A DNA stretch of 64,000 nt from Chloroflexota bacterium (GTDB lineage: Bacteria; Chloroflexota; Anaerolineae; Anaerolineales; Villigracilaceae). A program made the translations under genes and the position numbers. Below the pieces are notes generated by a model. That model saw only the letters and a program-made list of their open reading frames with translations. It was not told where the DNA came from and made no database searches. Shown one piece after another: positions 7,913 through 16,293 of this stretch. The DNA lies in NCBI GenBank assembly GCA_016191845.1, contig JACPVF010000017.1, positions 124,001 to 188,000 on the forward strand, given 5' to 3'. Position 1 is the first letter of the stretch; every line of letters begins with the position of its first letter.

Positions 7913-8422
7913 TTAGAAGAAGAAATAACGCGCGCTGGCCATGAAGAGTGTGGATAAGATCAAGGCCCAGGTATTGATGGGGGTAACCACGCTCAAGTTC
8001 TTGCGGATGGCCGCGATCTGGGCCAGTTGTTCGGGGGTGGGCTGCCCCTGGATCTGCGCACCGAGCTTGCCGAGTGCGGTGTTATTGCGCCCGATCATGA
8101 TCCCGAAGACAAAACCGATCAGGCCGAAGACACCGCCGATGCCGAACCCAATGCCCGCGCCGCTCCTCATCCATGCGGAGGTAAAACCACCCGAGTCGAT
8201 CAGGTACAGCAAGATGCCAGCCAGCACGGCCGAACCACCCGCCGCCGACATCATCGTACTGAGGCGGGTTCGCCCCATCAAGTGCTGCATAAATTTCTGG
8301 CCATTTTCTGCAGTGGCACCTGCGGTCGGGGAGATGAAGAAACTCAACATCAACGCGGCACCCACCCAGAACACACCTCCAAAAATGTGGACCAGACGAA
8401 GTATCAACATCACAATATTCAT
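7913..8422 (-). CDS. Four-helix integral membrane protein (DUF2269/CopD-like)
   Basis: A 169-residue polytopic membrane protein. The start at 8422 is chosen because AAGGAGATTCC precedes it. Membrane helices lie at about 3-25, 55-75, 85-108 and 145-165. The first helix contains RLVHIFGGVFWVGAA, a histidine-in-helix pattern that recalls DUF2269 and CopD-type proteins. A short helical insert (PTPEQLAQIAAIRKN) separates helices 3 and 4. No catalytic motif is visible; the family resemblance is weak and the function unknown. Confidence 0.7.
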   Translation of the reverse strand: MNIVMLILRLVHIFGGVFWVGAALMLSFFISPTAGATAENGQKFMQHLMGRTRLSTMMSAAGGSAVLAGILLYLIDSGGFTSAWMRSGAGIGFGIGGVFGLIGFVFGIMIGRNNTALGKLGAQIQGQPTPEQLAQIAAIRKNLSVVTPINTWALILSTLFMASARYFFF

Positions 8423-8504
8423 GGAATCTCCTTGGTAAAAGTAAATCTGACAGATGTCGTCCATTTTACGAAATTATGGGGCCAAAATCAAGCAGCGATT
8501 TTAA

Positions 8505-8536
8505 TTTCTTGTGATGGGGACATCTTTTTCTTGTGA
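8505..8536 (+). promoter_or_regulatory. Direct repeat, candidate activator site upstream of the ABC operon
   Basis: TTTCTTGTGA occurs at 8505-8514 and again at 8527-8536. The 22-base spacing is two helical turns, and the second copy ends 10 bases before the -35 box of the ABC operon promoter. Confidence 0.4.
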
Positions 8537-8546
8537 CAATGTTCAC

Positions 8547-8575
8547 TTGATGACGCGAAAATTCGGGCCTATATT
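8547..8575 (+). promoter_or_regulatory. Sigma-70-type promoter of the amino acid ABC operon
   Basis: TTGATG (8547-8552), a 17-base spacer and TATATT (8570-8575), placed 54 bases before the binding-protein gene. Confidence 0.65.
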
Positions 8576-8629
8576 GGAAAAGACCGCCAAAGGCGGCGAA
8601 TTCGCATACCCATATCTGAAAGGAATGCC

Positions 8630-9424
8630 ATGAAACGGATTTTGGTTGTTGTCTCATTGTTGGTCGTGGCCAGCCTGGTGCTGACCGCGTGCGGGGGCGC
8701 GCCCAAGGCCGCCAATCATCTGGAGGCCATCAAGCAGGCGGGGGTGATCAAGGTGGGGACGTCGGCGGACTATCCGCCTTTCGAGTCGGTGGACGCCAAT
8801 GGCAACAAGGTCGGTTTTGATATCGAACTGATGACCGAGATCGCCAAGCGCTTGGGCGTGAAACTCGAGTGGGTGGACATGCCCTTCGACAGCCTGATCG
8901 CGGCTGTTCAGGAAGGCAAGATCGATGCCTCCATCTCCGCCTTCAACTACAGTGAAGAGCGCGACCAGACCATCGACTTCTCGGATGCCTATTACACCTC
9001 CGAGGATGCTTTCACCGTGGCGGACGGCTTCGCGGGGACGATTGCCAAGCCTGAGGACGTGGCTGCCTACAAGGTTGGTGTGCAGACGGGGACCACCCAG
9101 GATACCTGGCTGACCGACTTGGTCAACGCGGGCACCCTGCCCGAGGCCAACCTGTTCCGTTATGACCGCGCCGACCAGGCCATGGCTGACCTGAAGAACG
9201 GCCGCATCGAGGTCGTCATGTCGGATAAGGTCCCTGCCGAGGCGCTGGCCAAGCAGCTCGGCGGTCTGAAGATCGCGTACTCGGGCGTGCTCTCCAGCGG
9301 CCCGATGAACATCGTCATCCCGAACGGCGATGTGGAACTCCAGAAGGCCATCAACGAGATCATCAAGCAGTTGCAGGATGAAGGTTTCATCGACCAACTG
9401 GCTGTGAAATACTTCGCCGAATAA
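8630..9424 (+). CDS. Amino acid ABC transporter substrate-binding lipoprotein
   Basis: A 264-residue family 3 (polar amino acid) solute-binding protein. Residues 1-20 are a lipoprotein signal ending in LTACGG, so Cys21 would be acylated and the protein tethered to the outer face of the membrane. The mature part begins IKQAGVIKVGTSADYPPFE and continues VGFDIELMTEIAKRLGV, both standard for the His/Gln/Arg-binding group, with QTGTTQDTWL near 148 in the second lobe. AAAGGAATGCC precedes the start. It heads the operon; a stable hairpin downstream could keep its message in excess. The ligand is not deducible. Confidence 0.92.
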   Translation: MKRILVVVSLLVVASLVLTACGGAPKAANHLEAIKQAGVIKVGTSADYPPFESVDANGNKVGFDIELMTEIAKRLGVKLEWVDMPFDSLIAAVQEGKIDASISAFNYSEERDQTIDFSDAYYTSEDAFTVADGFAGTIAKPEDVAAYKVGVQTGTTQDTWLTDLVNAGTLPEANLFRYDRADQAMADLKNGRIEVVMSDKVPAEALAKQLGGLKIAYSGVLSSGPMNIVIPNGDVELQKAINEIIKQLQDEGFIDQLAVKYFAE

Positions 9425-9432
9425 AAAACTTC

Positions 9433-9460
9433 GCGAGGGCGGACAATTGTCCGCCCTCGC
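9433..9460 (+). other. Intercistronic hairpin after the binding-protein gene
   Basis: A perfect 14-bp palindrome (arms 9433-9446 and 9447-9460) without a T-run on the plus strand stands 9 bases ahead of the permease start. It is better placed to protect the upstream mRNA or give partial readthrough than to end transcription fully. Confidence 0.6.
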
Positions 9461-9469
9461 GCCATACTT

Positions 9470-10111
9470 ATGTTCAGCAACTTCGTCTCTTACATCATCC
9501 AGGGAACCGCCATCACGGTCGCCGTGACGTTGGTGGCACTGCCCTTTGGCCTGGTCATCGGCCTGCTGATGGCGTTGCTCCACACCTATGGGGGAAAGGC
9601 GATCAACCGTCTCGCTGCAGCCTATAGCCTGTTGATGCGTGGCGTGCCACCGATCGTGTTGCTATTCATTTTGTATTTCATCCTTTCGGGGGAGATCAAT
9701 CTTTCGCCGTTTTGGGCGGGTTCACTTTCGCTGGGCATCGTCAGCAGCGCCTATCAAATGGAGATTCTGCGCGGGGCGCTGTTGGCTGTCGGCGGCGGGC
9801 AGATGACCGCTGCTCGCGCGGTCGGCATGAGCCGCTTGCAGGCCATCCGCTACATCGTCCTGCCACAGGCGCTGCGGATTGCCATCCCGCCCTGGTCGAA
9901 TGAAGCCTCCATTGTGTTGAAGGATTCCTCGCTGGTGTACGCGCTCGGCGTGCCCGAAATTTTGCGCCGCGCCCAGCAGCTTTCCGCCACCACGCAGCAG
10001 CCGTTTCTTGCCTTCGGGACGGCCGCCCTGATCTACTTTGTCCTGGTCTTTGCCACCAACCGCGGCCTCGACTATCTCTCCGAACGCACCAAACTCCCCA
10101 CCCATCCATGA
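9470..10111 (+). CDS. Amino acid ABC transporter permease (first)
   Basis: A 213-residue inner-membrane permease of the HisM/GlnP type with about five membrane helices. The N-terminal [20 protein letters not shown] and [15 protein letters not shown] are typical, and the EAA loop that contacts the ATPase reads [20 protein letters not shown] (about residues 120-139), ending in [18 protein letters not shown]. Its stop overlaps the next frame at 10108-10111. It forms a heteromeric channel with the second permease at 10896. Confidence 0.92.
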   Translation: MFSNFVSYIIQGTAITVAVTLVALPFGLVIGLLMALLHTYGGKAINRLAAAYSLLMRGVPPIVLLFILYFILSGEINLSPFWAGSLSLGIVSSAYQMEILRGALLAVGGGQMTAARAVGMSRLQAIRYIVLPQALRIAIPPWSNEASIVLKDSSLVYALGVPEILRRAQQLSATTQQPFLAFGTAALIYFVLVFATNRGLDYLSERTKLPTHP

Positions 10112-10122
10112 CGGAGGCGACC

Positions 10123-10899
10123 ATGCCTGAAACCATCCTCGAAGCCCGCAACCTGACCAAGGTCTATGGTCAGAACACCATCTTTAAGAACATCAATCTC
10201 AAGGTCAAGGAAGGTGAGGCCATCGTTGTCATTGGCCCCAGCGGGACGGGCAAAAGCACCCTGTTGCGCTGCATGAACCTGCTCACCCGCGCCGACGGCG
10301 GGCAGATCCTGCTCGACGGGGAGGACATTACCGCCAAAGGCTACAACGAGGACAAGGTCCGCCAGCACATCGGCATGGTCTTTCAGAACTTCCTGTTGTT
10401 CAACCACCTGACCGCGCTCGACAACGTAATGATCGGCCTGACCAGGGTCAAGAAGATGCCGCGCGAACAGGCGGTCAAAAAGGCGATGGAGGAATTGCGT
10501 CGCGTGGGATTGCTCGACCGTGCCGACCATTATCCCGGTCAACTCTCAGGCGGACAGCAGCAACGTGTGGCCATTGCCCGCGCGCTGGCCATGGATCCGC
10601 GCGTGATGCTCTTCGACGAGCCGACCTCCGCCCTGGACCCCGAGTTGATCGGCGAAGTCCTCGGCGTGATGGAGAAACTGGCACGGGACCGCATGACCAT
10701 GCTGGTGGTCACGCACGAGATGGGATTCGCCCGCGAGGTGGCCGACCGCATCGTCTTCATGGAAAAGGGCAGCATCGTCGAGGAGGGCTCGCCTGACGAT
10801 CTGTTCTATCATCCCAAAAACGACCGCACGCGCGAGTTCCTGTGGAAGATCACCGAGCTGTATGGCAAAAAGGAAAAGGATAAGGGCGGAGCGGCATGA
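10123..10899 (+). CDS. Amino acid ABC transporter ATP-binding protein
   Basis: The ATPase subunit of the operon, 258 residues from ATG 10123, which has ACGGAGGCG just ahead; an ATG at 10108 that overlaps the permease stop adds five residues. Walker A is GPSGTGKST near residue 37, the Q-loop is [12 protein letters not shown], the signature is [15 protein letters not shown], Walker B is [13 protein letters not shown], and the switch histidine is in VVTHEMGFA. The sequence is closest in style to GlnQ/HisP. It drives import of the amino acid delivered by the lipoprotein. Confidence 0.94.
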   Translation: MPETILEARNLTKVYGQNTIFKNINLKVKEGEAIVVIGPSGTGKSTLLRCMNLLTRADGGQILLDGEDITAKGYNEDKVRQHIGMVFQNFLLFNHLTALDNVMIGLTRVKKMPREQAVKKAMEELRRVGLLDRADHYPGQLSGGQQQRVAIARALAMDPRVMLFDEPTSALDPELIGEVLGVMEKLARDRMTMLVVTHEMGFAREVADRIVFMEKGSIVEEGSPDDLFYHPKNDRTREFLWKITELYGKKEKDKGGAA

Positions 10900-11576
10900 G
10901 CGATTTCTTCACCTTTTTCCTGCGCTTCCTGCCCGACCTGCTGCGCGGCGCGGGAATCACAATCCTGCTCACCGCTGAAGGGCTGGCGGCTGGATTCGTC
11001 CTCGGCCTGCTGACAGCACTGGCGCGCACCTATGGGGACAAGTTTTGGCGTGGATTGGCGGTGGGCTACATCGAACTCTTCCGCGGCACGCCGCTGCTGG
11101 TGCAGTTGTTCCTCATTTATTATGGCCTGCCTGGACTGGGTATCACGCTCTCGCGCGAACTCTCGGCTTTTCTCGCGCTTGGACTGAACAGCGGCGCCTA
11201 TCAGGCCGAGTACCTGCGTGGCTCCCTGCTGGCTATTGGCGAGGGGCAGATGATGGCGGGGCGTTCCATTGGCCTCTCGCGCTGGAAGACGGTCTTATAT
11301 GTGATCCTGCCGCAGGCGCTGCGGCTGGCGATCCCCGCTTGGTCGAACGAACCGGTCTCGCTGCTCAAGTCCACGGCGGTGGTGTTTCTCATCGCTGTGC
11401 CAGAGTTGATGGCACGAGCCAAGTCCATTGCCGCCAAGACTTATGATCCCATTGCTTCGTACCTGGCGGTGGCGATCGTCTATCTGGCGATGGTCTACCT
11501 GCTCGATCTGGTTTTGCGTTGGATGGAAAATAACACGCGCATCCCAGGTTTCGATATGGAAGGGAAGAAAGCCTGA
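10896..11576 (+). CDS. Amino acid ABC transporter permease (second)
   Basis: A 226-residue partner of the first permease, starting inside the stop of the ATPase gene (ATGA overlap). It has the family phrases [40 protein letters not shown] and the EAA loop [20 protein letters not shown], then [18 protein letters not shown]. Having two distinct permeases with one ATPase is the His/Gln-type arrangement. The operon ends in a terminator at 11581-11609. Confidence 0.92.
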   Translation: MSDFFTFFLRFLPDLLRGAGITILLTAEGLAAGFVLGLLTALARTYGDKFWRGLAVGYIELFRGTPLLVQLFLIYYGLPGLGITLSRELSAFLALGLNSGAYQAEYLRGSLLAIGEGQMMAGRSIGLSRWKTVLYVILPQALRLAIPAWSNEPVSLLKSTAVVFLIAVPELMARAKSIAAKTYDPIASYLAVAIVYLAMVYLLDLVLRWMENNTRIPGFDMEGKKA

Positions 11577-11580
11577 ACAA

Positions 11581-11609
11581 AAAAGTCGGAGCCACTGCTC
11601 CGACTTTTT
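11581..11609. terminator. Terminator after the ABC operon, probably bidirectional
   Basis: A 12-bp stem (AAAAGTCGGAGC / GCTCCGACTTTT) with loop CACT has T on the plus side and A upstream, so it can also end the converging HEAT-repeat gene. Confidence 0.9.
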
Positions 11610-11622
11610 ATTTAGGGATGTG

Positions 11623-12762
11623 TCACGCGTTTTTATTCAACAAATCCCGCGCCAGGGCGGAAAACTCACGGTCAGCGCGATGGTTGGCAATCTCTTTCAA
11701 AGTAGCGAGGGCCTGCGAATCACGCAGCCCGCCCAGTGCGAGGATGGCCTGTTTCTGTACGAAGCGTTCGGGGTCTTGCAGCATGCTGATGAGCAGCGGA
11801 GCGACGCGCGGATCCTGGATCATGCCCAGGCCGAGGATGGCGTGTTCGCGCACACCTGCTTCCGCGTGGTGTAAGGCCTCTGCCAGGACGTCCACGGCAG
11901 GCACACCAATCTTGCCAAGCGCCTCGGCGGCCACGCGGCTGACTTCGTGGTGCAGGTCGTAGAGCGCCATGCCCAATTCCTCTACCGCGCGGACATCCTT
12001 CAATTCTCCCAGGATGATAGCTGCGAACTTGCGCACCGTACCTTCGCGGTCGGCCAGGGCCTCGATCAGCGGCTCGACGGCGTCTGGCCCCATGGCTTCG
12101 ATGGCGTCCAGCAGGTCGCTGGCGGTCTGTTCACGCTCGTACCACCAGAACGAGTCCCGTAAGGCTTCCATCAGGAAAGGCAGGGCGGCGGTGTGATGTG
12201 TCCCACCCAGGGCGCGAGCGGCTCCCTGGCGGACCTCGATCTTCTGGTCGTCGAGCAGCAGGCCCGCGATGTCGTCGAAGGTGGTCGGGTCACGGAAGGC
12301 TCCCAGGGCCAGTGCAGCCTGGATGCGCACCTCGGGCTCGGGGTCTTTGAGGGCGTGGAGCAGTGGCGGGATAGTCTGCGGGTCACTGAGTTGCCCAAAC
12401 GCTGCGCAAACCCGCGCGCGGACGGTATAAAACTCACCTTGCAGCGCGTCTAACAACGCGGGCAGGGCCGAGCGGTCTTTGATCTGGGCGAGGATGTCCA
12501 CGCATTGGGCGCGCACGAGCGGATGCGCGCTTTTCAGCGCCACGACCAGGGCTGGGGTGGCGGCGGGTCCGATGCGGACGAGAATCCGCCCGAGGATCGG
12601 AGGCAGGTTCGGGTCCCGACTCTGGAGCGCTTCGATCAGGGCGGGAGCTGCTTCCGCCCCCAGGTGGATCAATTCCTGGGCGGCCCGCTCCCGTTTGGTC
12701 GGATCGGTCAACTGCCCGATCCATTTTTTTGCGTCGTTGAGTCCGCCAGTGAACCAATTCAT
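11623..12762 (-). CDS. HEAT-repeat protein (PBS-lyase type repeats)
   Basis: 379 residues made almost wholly of about eleven 30-residue helical repeats, each with patterns such as PALIEALQSRDPNL, VRAQCVDILAQI, VRIQAALALGAF and VREHAILGLGMI. These alpha-solenoid repeats mediate protein-protein contact and occur in phycobilisome-lyase-like and scaffold proteins; no bilin or catalytic motif is visible. It has no signal peptide and should be cytoplasmic. It is transcribed alone, diverging from the dehydrogenase operon. The partner is unknown. Confidence 0.88.
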   Translation of the reverse strand: MNWFTGGLNDAKKWIGQLTDPTKRERAAQELIHLGAEAAPALIEALQSRDPNLPPILGRILVRIGPAATPALVVALKSAHPLVRAQCVDILAQIKDRSALPALLDALQGEFYTVRARVCAAFGQLSDPQTIPPLLHALKDPEPEVRIQAALALGAFRDPTTFDDIAGLLLDDQKIEVRQGAARALGGTHHTAALPFLMEALRDSFWWYEREQTASDLLDAIEAMGPDAVEPLIEALADREGTVRKFAAIILGELKDVRAVEELGMALYDLHHEVSRVAAEALGKIGVPAVDVLAEALHHAEAGVREHAILGLGMIQDPRVAPLLISMLQDPERFVQKQAILALGGLRDSQALATLKEIANHRADREFSALARDLLNKNA

Positions 12763-12822
12763 ATTTCTATTTTACACCCGCCAAAAAGAGAGTATTTGAT
12801 AGAAAACTGGACTAAAATTCTC

Positions 12823-12831
12823 TGATATAAT
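12823..12831 (+). promoter_or_regulatory. Extended -10 promoter of the 2-oxoacid dehydrogenase operon
   Basis: TGATATAAT is a consensus extended -10, expected to start transcription near 12838. No good -35 box is present at 17 bases, as is usual for extended -10 promoters. The resulting leader is about 94 bases. Confidence 0.6.
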
Positions 12832-12836
12832 GCAGC

Positions 12837-12886
12837 GTTTGCCCCTTATCAGGCACAACGCCAGGCAAACCCTGGTGTTTTTGTTT
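12837..12886 (+). promoter_or_regulatory. Candidate transcription attenuator in the dehydrogenase leader
   Basis: A terminator-like stem (12859-12865 / 12871-12877, one G-U pair) is followed by TTTTTGTTT, yet it lies between the promoter and pdhA with no gene ending upstream. GTTTGCC at 12837-12843 can pair with GGCAAAC at 12864-12870, which uses part of the same stem and its loop, so the two structures exclude each other. This is the layout of an attenuator or riboswitch expression platform. Confidence 0.5.
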
Positions 12887-12931
12887 GCGACCCTCACGGG
12901 CCTCACGGCACGTATCTCAGTGGAGTGAAAG

Positions 12932-13891
12932 ATGAAGAAAGAACAATTACTCGATCTGTATTACCAAATGGTTTTGATCCGCCGCGTGGAGGAACGCGGT
13001 GCCGAGCTGTATCAGGCTGGCAAGATTGGCGGTTTCATGCATCTGTACATTGGGCAGGAGGCCGTTTCGACGGGGTTGATCGCGGCTCGCGAGCCGCGCG
13101 ATCGTGTGATCACGGCGTATCGCGACCACGGCGTGGCGTTGAACTGCGGCATTTCGTCCAATGAAGTGATGGCGGAACTGCTCGGCAAGGCCACGGGCAT
13201 GTCGAAGGGGAAGGGCGGCTCGATGCACATGGCCGATACCTCGAAGAACATGTGGGGCGGACATGCCATCGTGGGCGGACATCTGCCTGTCGCTTCGGGT
13301 CTGGCTCTGGGTGACCAGTATGCGGGCAACGATAACGTCACGATCTGCATGTTCGGCGACGGTGCGACCAATATTGGGTATTTTCATGAGGCCTTGAACC
13401 TGGCCAAGACCTGGGGCCTGCGTGTGTTGTGGGTGTGCGAGAACAACCAGTACGGCATGGGAACGGCCGTCGAGCGCGCCTCGGCGGTGACCGAGATCCG
13501 CCAGAAGGCCGAAGGCTATGGCATGAAGAACGGCCAAGCCGACGGTATGGATGTGATGAAGGTCTACGAAGCTGCCAAGGATGCCATCGAATATGTCCGC
13601 AAGGAAGGGCAGCCCTACCTGCTCGAGGTGGATACCTACCGCTTCCGCGGTCACTCGATGGGTGACCCCGAGCGTTACCGCAAGGCGGAGGAAGTCAAGC
13701 AGTGGCAGGAAAACGACCCGATCGGCATCTTCAACAAATACCTGCTCGACAAGAAGGCTGCCACGCGCAAGCAGTTGGATGAGATCGAGGCCCGCGTGGA
13801 AGAGGAAGTGGCCAAGGCGGTGGAATTCGCCGAAGCCAGCCCTGAGCCGACGATGGAAGACCTGTTCAAGGACATTTACGCGGATAATTAA
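12932..13891 (+). CDS. pdhA: Pyruvate (2-oxoacid) dehydrogenase E1 component, alpha subunit
   Basis: Thiamine-diphosphate-dependent decarboxylase subunit, 319 residues, the short PdhA/AcoA class. It opens LLDLYYQMVLIRRVEERGAE; the cofactor-binding segment is MFGDGATNIGYFHEALNLA (about residues 145-163) followed by the NNQYGMGT Mg-binding motif. The phosphorylation-loop-like region FRGHSMGDPERYR is near 233. AGTGGAGTGAAAG precedes the start. It forms E1 with the beta subunit at 14045. Pyruvate is the likely substrate, but acetoin or another 2-oxoacid is possible, since this short class is shared. Confidence 0.92.
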   Translation: MKKEQLLDLYYQMVLIRRVEERGAELYQAGKIGGFMHLYIGQEAVSTGLIAAREPRDRVITAYRDHGVALNCGISSNEVMAELLGKATGMSKGKGGSMHMADTSKNMWGGHAIVGGHLPVASGLALGDQYAGNDNVTICMFGDGATNIGYFHEALNLAKTWGLRVLWVCENNQYGMGTAVERASAVTEIRQKAEGYGMKNGQADGMDVMKVYEAAKDAIEYVRKEGQPYLLEVDTYRFRGHSMGDPERYRKAEEVKQWQENDPIGIFNKYLLDKKAATRKQLDEIEARVEEEVAKAVEFAEASPEPTMEDLFKDIYADN

Positions 13892-13893
13892 AT

Positions 13894-14029
13894 GTCATTG
13901 CGTGGGCGTTAGCCCGACACTTGCACCCGATTTGCTTAGCAAATCGTGCGTTTAATGCAGTGCAGGTGAGCAATCTCTGGTTATAGCGAGGTTGCTTCGT
14001 CGGGAAGAACACCCTCCTTGCAACGACAT
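13894..14029. repeat. Dispersed palindromic repeat, family B (copy 1)
   Basis: It lies in the E1 alpha - E1 beta gap. The outer parts (GTCATTGCG..., CCTTGCAACGACAT) and the inner GAGCAATCTC / GAGGTTGCTTCG match the unit at 62821-62898. A local stem (GATTTGC TTA GCAAATC) lies inside it. Confidence 0.55.
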
Positions 14030-14044
14030 AAAGAGGAATTAATC

Positions 14045-15019
14045 ATGGCAAAGATCACAATGCGCGAGGCCATCTCGCAAGCTCTTATGGAAGAAATGGA
14101 CCGCGACCCCGCCGTCTTCATCCTCGGCGAGGAAGTCGGTGTGTGGGGCGGCACGTACGCCGTCACCAAAGGTTTCTATGACAAGTACGGCGCGGCGCGC
14201 GTCAAGGACACGCCCATCGCCGAGAACGCCATTATTGGTGCTGCCATCGGCGCGGCCATGGTCGGTCAGCGCCCGATCGCCGAGTTGATGACCATCAACT
14301 TCGCCTTCTCCGCGATGGACTACATCGTCAACCAGGCTGCCAAGCTGCGCTACATGTTCGGCGGACAGTTCACCCTGCCGATGGTCATCCGCGCGGTGGG
14401 CGGTGGTGGACGTCAGCTGGGTGCGACCCACTCCCAGACGCCTGATGCCATTTTCGCGCATTTCCCTGGCTTGAAAGTCGTCAGCCCGGGCACGCCCGAG
14501 GATGCCAAGGGCCTGCTCAAGAGCGCGATCCGTTCGAACGACCCGATCCTGTTCATCGAGCATGCCACCATGTACCAGGTTCGCGGCGAAGTGCCCGAAG
14601 GCGAGTACACCATCCCGATCGGCAAATCCAAGGTCCAGCGCCCTGGCAAGGACCTGACCATCGTCACCTACTGCAAGGGCCTGGAGCTTTCGATGAAGGC
14701 TGCCGACGAACTTGCCAAGGAAGACATCGAGGCCGAGATCGTCGACCTGCGCACCCTGCGTCCGCTCGACATGGAGCCCGTGCTCGAATCGTTCAAGAAG
14801 ACCAACCGCGCCATCGTGGTCGAAGAAGGCTGGAAGTCCTACGGCGTCGGCAGCGAGGTCGTCAGCCGCATCTATGAAGAAGCCTTCGACTACGTCGACG
14901 CTCCCATCATTCGTGTGGCGCAAAAGGAAGTTCCCCTTCCCTATAACCGCACCCTCGAACAGGCCGCCCTCCCGCAGGTGCCTGATATCGTCGCGGCGGC
15001 AAAGGAGGTCGTGAAATAA
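14045..15019 (+). CDS. pdhB: Pyruvate (2-oxoacid) dehydrogenase E1 component, beta subunit
   Basis: Transketolase-fold E1 beta, 324 residues from ATG 14045, which follows AAAGAGGAATTAATC. Characteristic segments are MREAISQALMEEMDRDP at the start, LGEEVGVWGGTY near 25, DTPIAENAIIGAAIGAAM near 55, and GGGRQLGATHSQTPDAIFAHFPGLKV cut across 118-145. The C-terminal domain has DLRTLRPLD and VEEGWKSYGVGSEV, which bind the partner subunit. AAAGGAGG at its end serves the E2 start, whose ATG overlaps the stop codon (TAATG). Confidence 0.93.
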   Translation: MAKITMREAISQALMEEMDRDPAVFILGEEVGVWGGTYAVTKGFYDKYGAARVKDTPIAENAIIGAAIGAAMVGQRPIAELMTINFAFSAMDYIVNQAAKLRYMFGGQFTLPMVIRAVGGGGRQLGATHSQTPDAIFAHFPGLKVVSPGTPEDAKGLLKSAIRSNDPILFIEHATMYQVRGEVPEGEYTIPIGKSKVQRPGKDLTIVTYCKGLELSMKAADELAKEDIEAEIVDLRTLRPLDMEPVLESFKKTNRAIVVEEGWKSYGVGSEVVSRIYEEAFDYVDAPIIRVAQKEVPLPYNRTLEQAALPQVPDIVAAAKEVVK

Positions 15020-16254
15020 TGGCTGAAACCATCAACATGCCCAAGCTTGGCTTCGACATGGCGGAAGGCATGCTCGTCCGCTGGGTCAAGCAGGTGGGCG
15101 AACAGATCAACAAAGGTGATGTGCTGGCCGAGATCGAAACCGACAAGGCCACCGTCGAAGTGGAATCCTCCGTCAGCGGCACCGTGCTGCAGTTGATTGC
15201 GGAACAGGGCACAATGGTGCCTGTCAACGCGCCGATCGCGATTGTGGGTGAGGCAGGCGAAAAAGTGGAAAGCAAGCCCGTGGATTCTGGATCGAAGGCC
15301 GCAGCTCCTGCTCCTCAATCCGCCCCTGCGCCTGCTCCCGTTGCCCAGACTGTTTCTGCCCCGAGCGTGGGTCCCGTCAAGGCCTCGCCGTTGGCGAAGA
15401 AGATCGCCCGCGACCAGAAAGTGGATCTTTCACGTATCCAGGGCACAGGCCCGGGCGGACGCATCGTCCGCCGCGACATCGAAGCGGCGCTGGCTGGTGG
15501 CGCTCAGCCGAGCGTAGCAAGCCGCCCTGCCGCGCAATCCGCTCCCGTCTACCAGGCACCGATTACTGCCGAAGACAAGTCCGTCTCCACCACCAAACTG
15601 CGTCAGGCCATTGGTCGCCGCTTGGTCGAGTCGAAGCAGACTATCCCGCACTTCTATGTGACGCACGAATACAAGATGGAAGCGTTGATAGAGATGCGCA
15701 AGCAGATCAATGCCTACCTGCCTGAGAATGAGAAGGCCTCGGTCAACGACTTCATTGTCAAGGCTGTCGCCCTGACCCTGCGCCAGTTCCCCAACCTGAA
15801 CGCGACCCTGAACGGCAACGAGATCGTGCAGTTTGGTCACGTCAACGTAGGCGTGGCGGTCACCGTCCCTGGCGGCTTGATGACCGTAGTCGTCAAGGAC
15901 GCGGACCAGAAGGCGCTGCGTCAGATCTCGGGTGAGGTCAAGGCCATGGCGGGGCGTGCCCGCGATGGCAAGGTCAAGCCTGAGGACGTGGACGGCTCGA
16001 CCTTCTCCACCTCCAACCTCGGCATGTACGATGTGGATGAGTTCATTGCCATCATCAATCCGCCTGAGGCGGCTATCCTGGCGATTGGATCGGCCCGTGA
16101 AGTGCCCGTCGTCGAAGATGGACAAATCAAAGCGGGCTGGCGCATGAAAGCCACCATCTCTGTCGATCACCGCGTCAGCGATGGAGCAGAGGCGGCCCAG
16201 TTCATGCAAAAACTGGCGGAGTTTCTCGAAAATCCTGTCAGAATGTTGGTGTAA
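15019..16254 (+). CDS. pdhC: Dihydrolipoamide acyltransferase (E2) of the dehydrogenase complex
   Basis: 411 residues with the full E2 order: one lipoyl domain (residues 1-78, lipoyl lysine K43 in EIETDKATVEVES), an Ala/Pro-rich linker (about 88-115), a peripheral-subunit-binding domain (about 118-152, ASPLAKKIARDQKVDL and GPGGRIVRRDIEAAL), and the catalytic domain from about 185, ending with VDHRVSDGA (H384, D388). It transfers the acyl group to CoA. No E3 gene is in the window. The last 110 bases are duplicated at 17739-17850 with mostly synonymous differences, and its last codons (TCT, GGA, TTT, AGA) look less host-like than those of the remnant. Confidence 0.94.
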   Translation: MAETINMPKLGFDMAEGMLVRWVKQVGEQINKGDVLAEIETDKATVEVESSVSGTVLQLIAEQGTMVPVNAPIAIVGEAGEKVESKPVDSGSKAAAPAPQSAPAPAPVAQTVSAPSVGPVKASPLAKKIARDQKVDLSRIQGTGPGGRIVRRDIEAALAGGAQPSVASRPAAQSAPVYQAPITAEDKSVSTTKLRQAIGRRLVESKQTIPHFYVTHEYKMEALIEMRKQINAYLPENEKASVNDFIVKAVALTLRQFPNLNATLNGNEIVQFGHVNVGVAVTVPGGLMTVVVKDADQKALRQISGEVKAMAGRARDGKVKPEDVDGSTFSTSNLGMYDVDEFIAIINPPEAAILAIGSAREVPVVEDGQIKAGWRMKATISVDHRVSDGAEAAQFMQKLAEFLENPVRMLV

Positions 16255-16258
16255 AAGA

Positions 16259-16293
16259 AAACTTCCGAAGTCTTCAAGACTTCGGAAGTTTTT
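16259..16293. terminator. Terminator at the end of the dehydrogenase operon
   Basis: A 14-bp arm pair (ACTTCCGAAGTCTT / AAGACTTCGGAAGT) with a T-run. The stop of the converging SDR gene begins at its edge, so it can act on both strands. Confidence 0.88.

Noticed and set aside
13929-13945. Hairpin GATTTGC-TTA-GCAAATC as a terminator after E1 alpha
   Set aside because: No T-run follows and E1 beta and E2 continue the operon; it is part of the family B repeat.
13892-14044. Possible tRNA in the structured gap between E1 alpha and E1 beta
   Set aside because: No TTC-loop (GTTCGAnTC) or cloverleaf with a 7-bp acceptor could be drawn. The other gaps were scanned the same way and held no tRNA.
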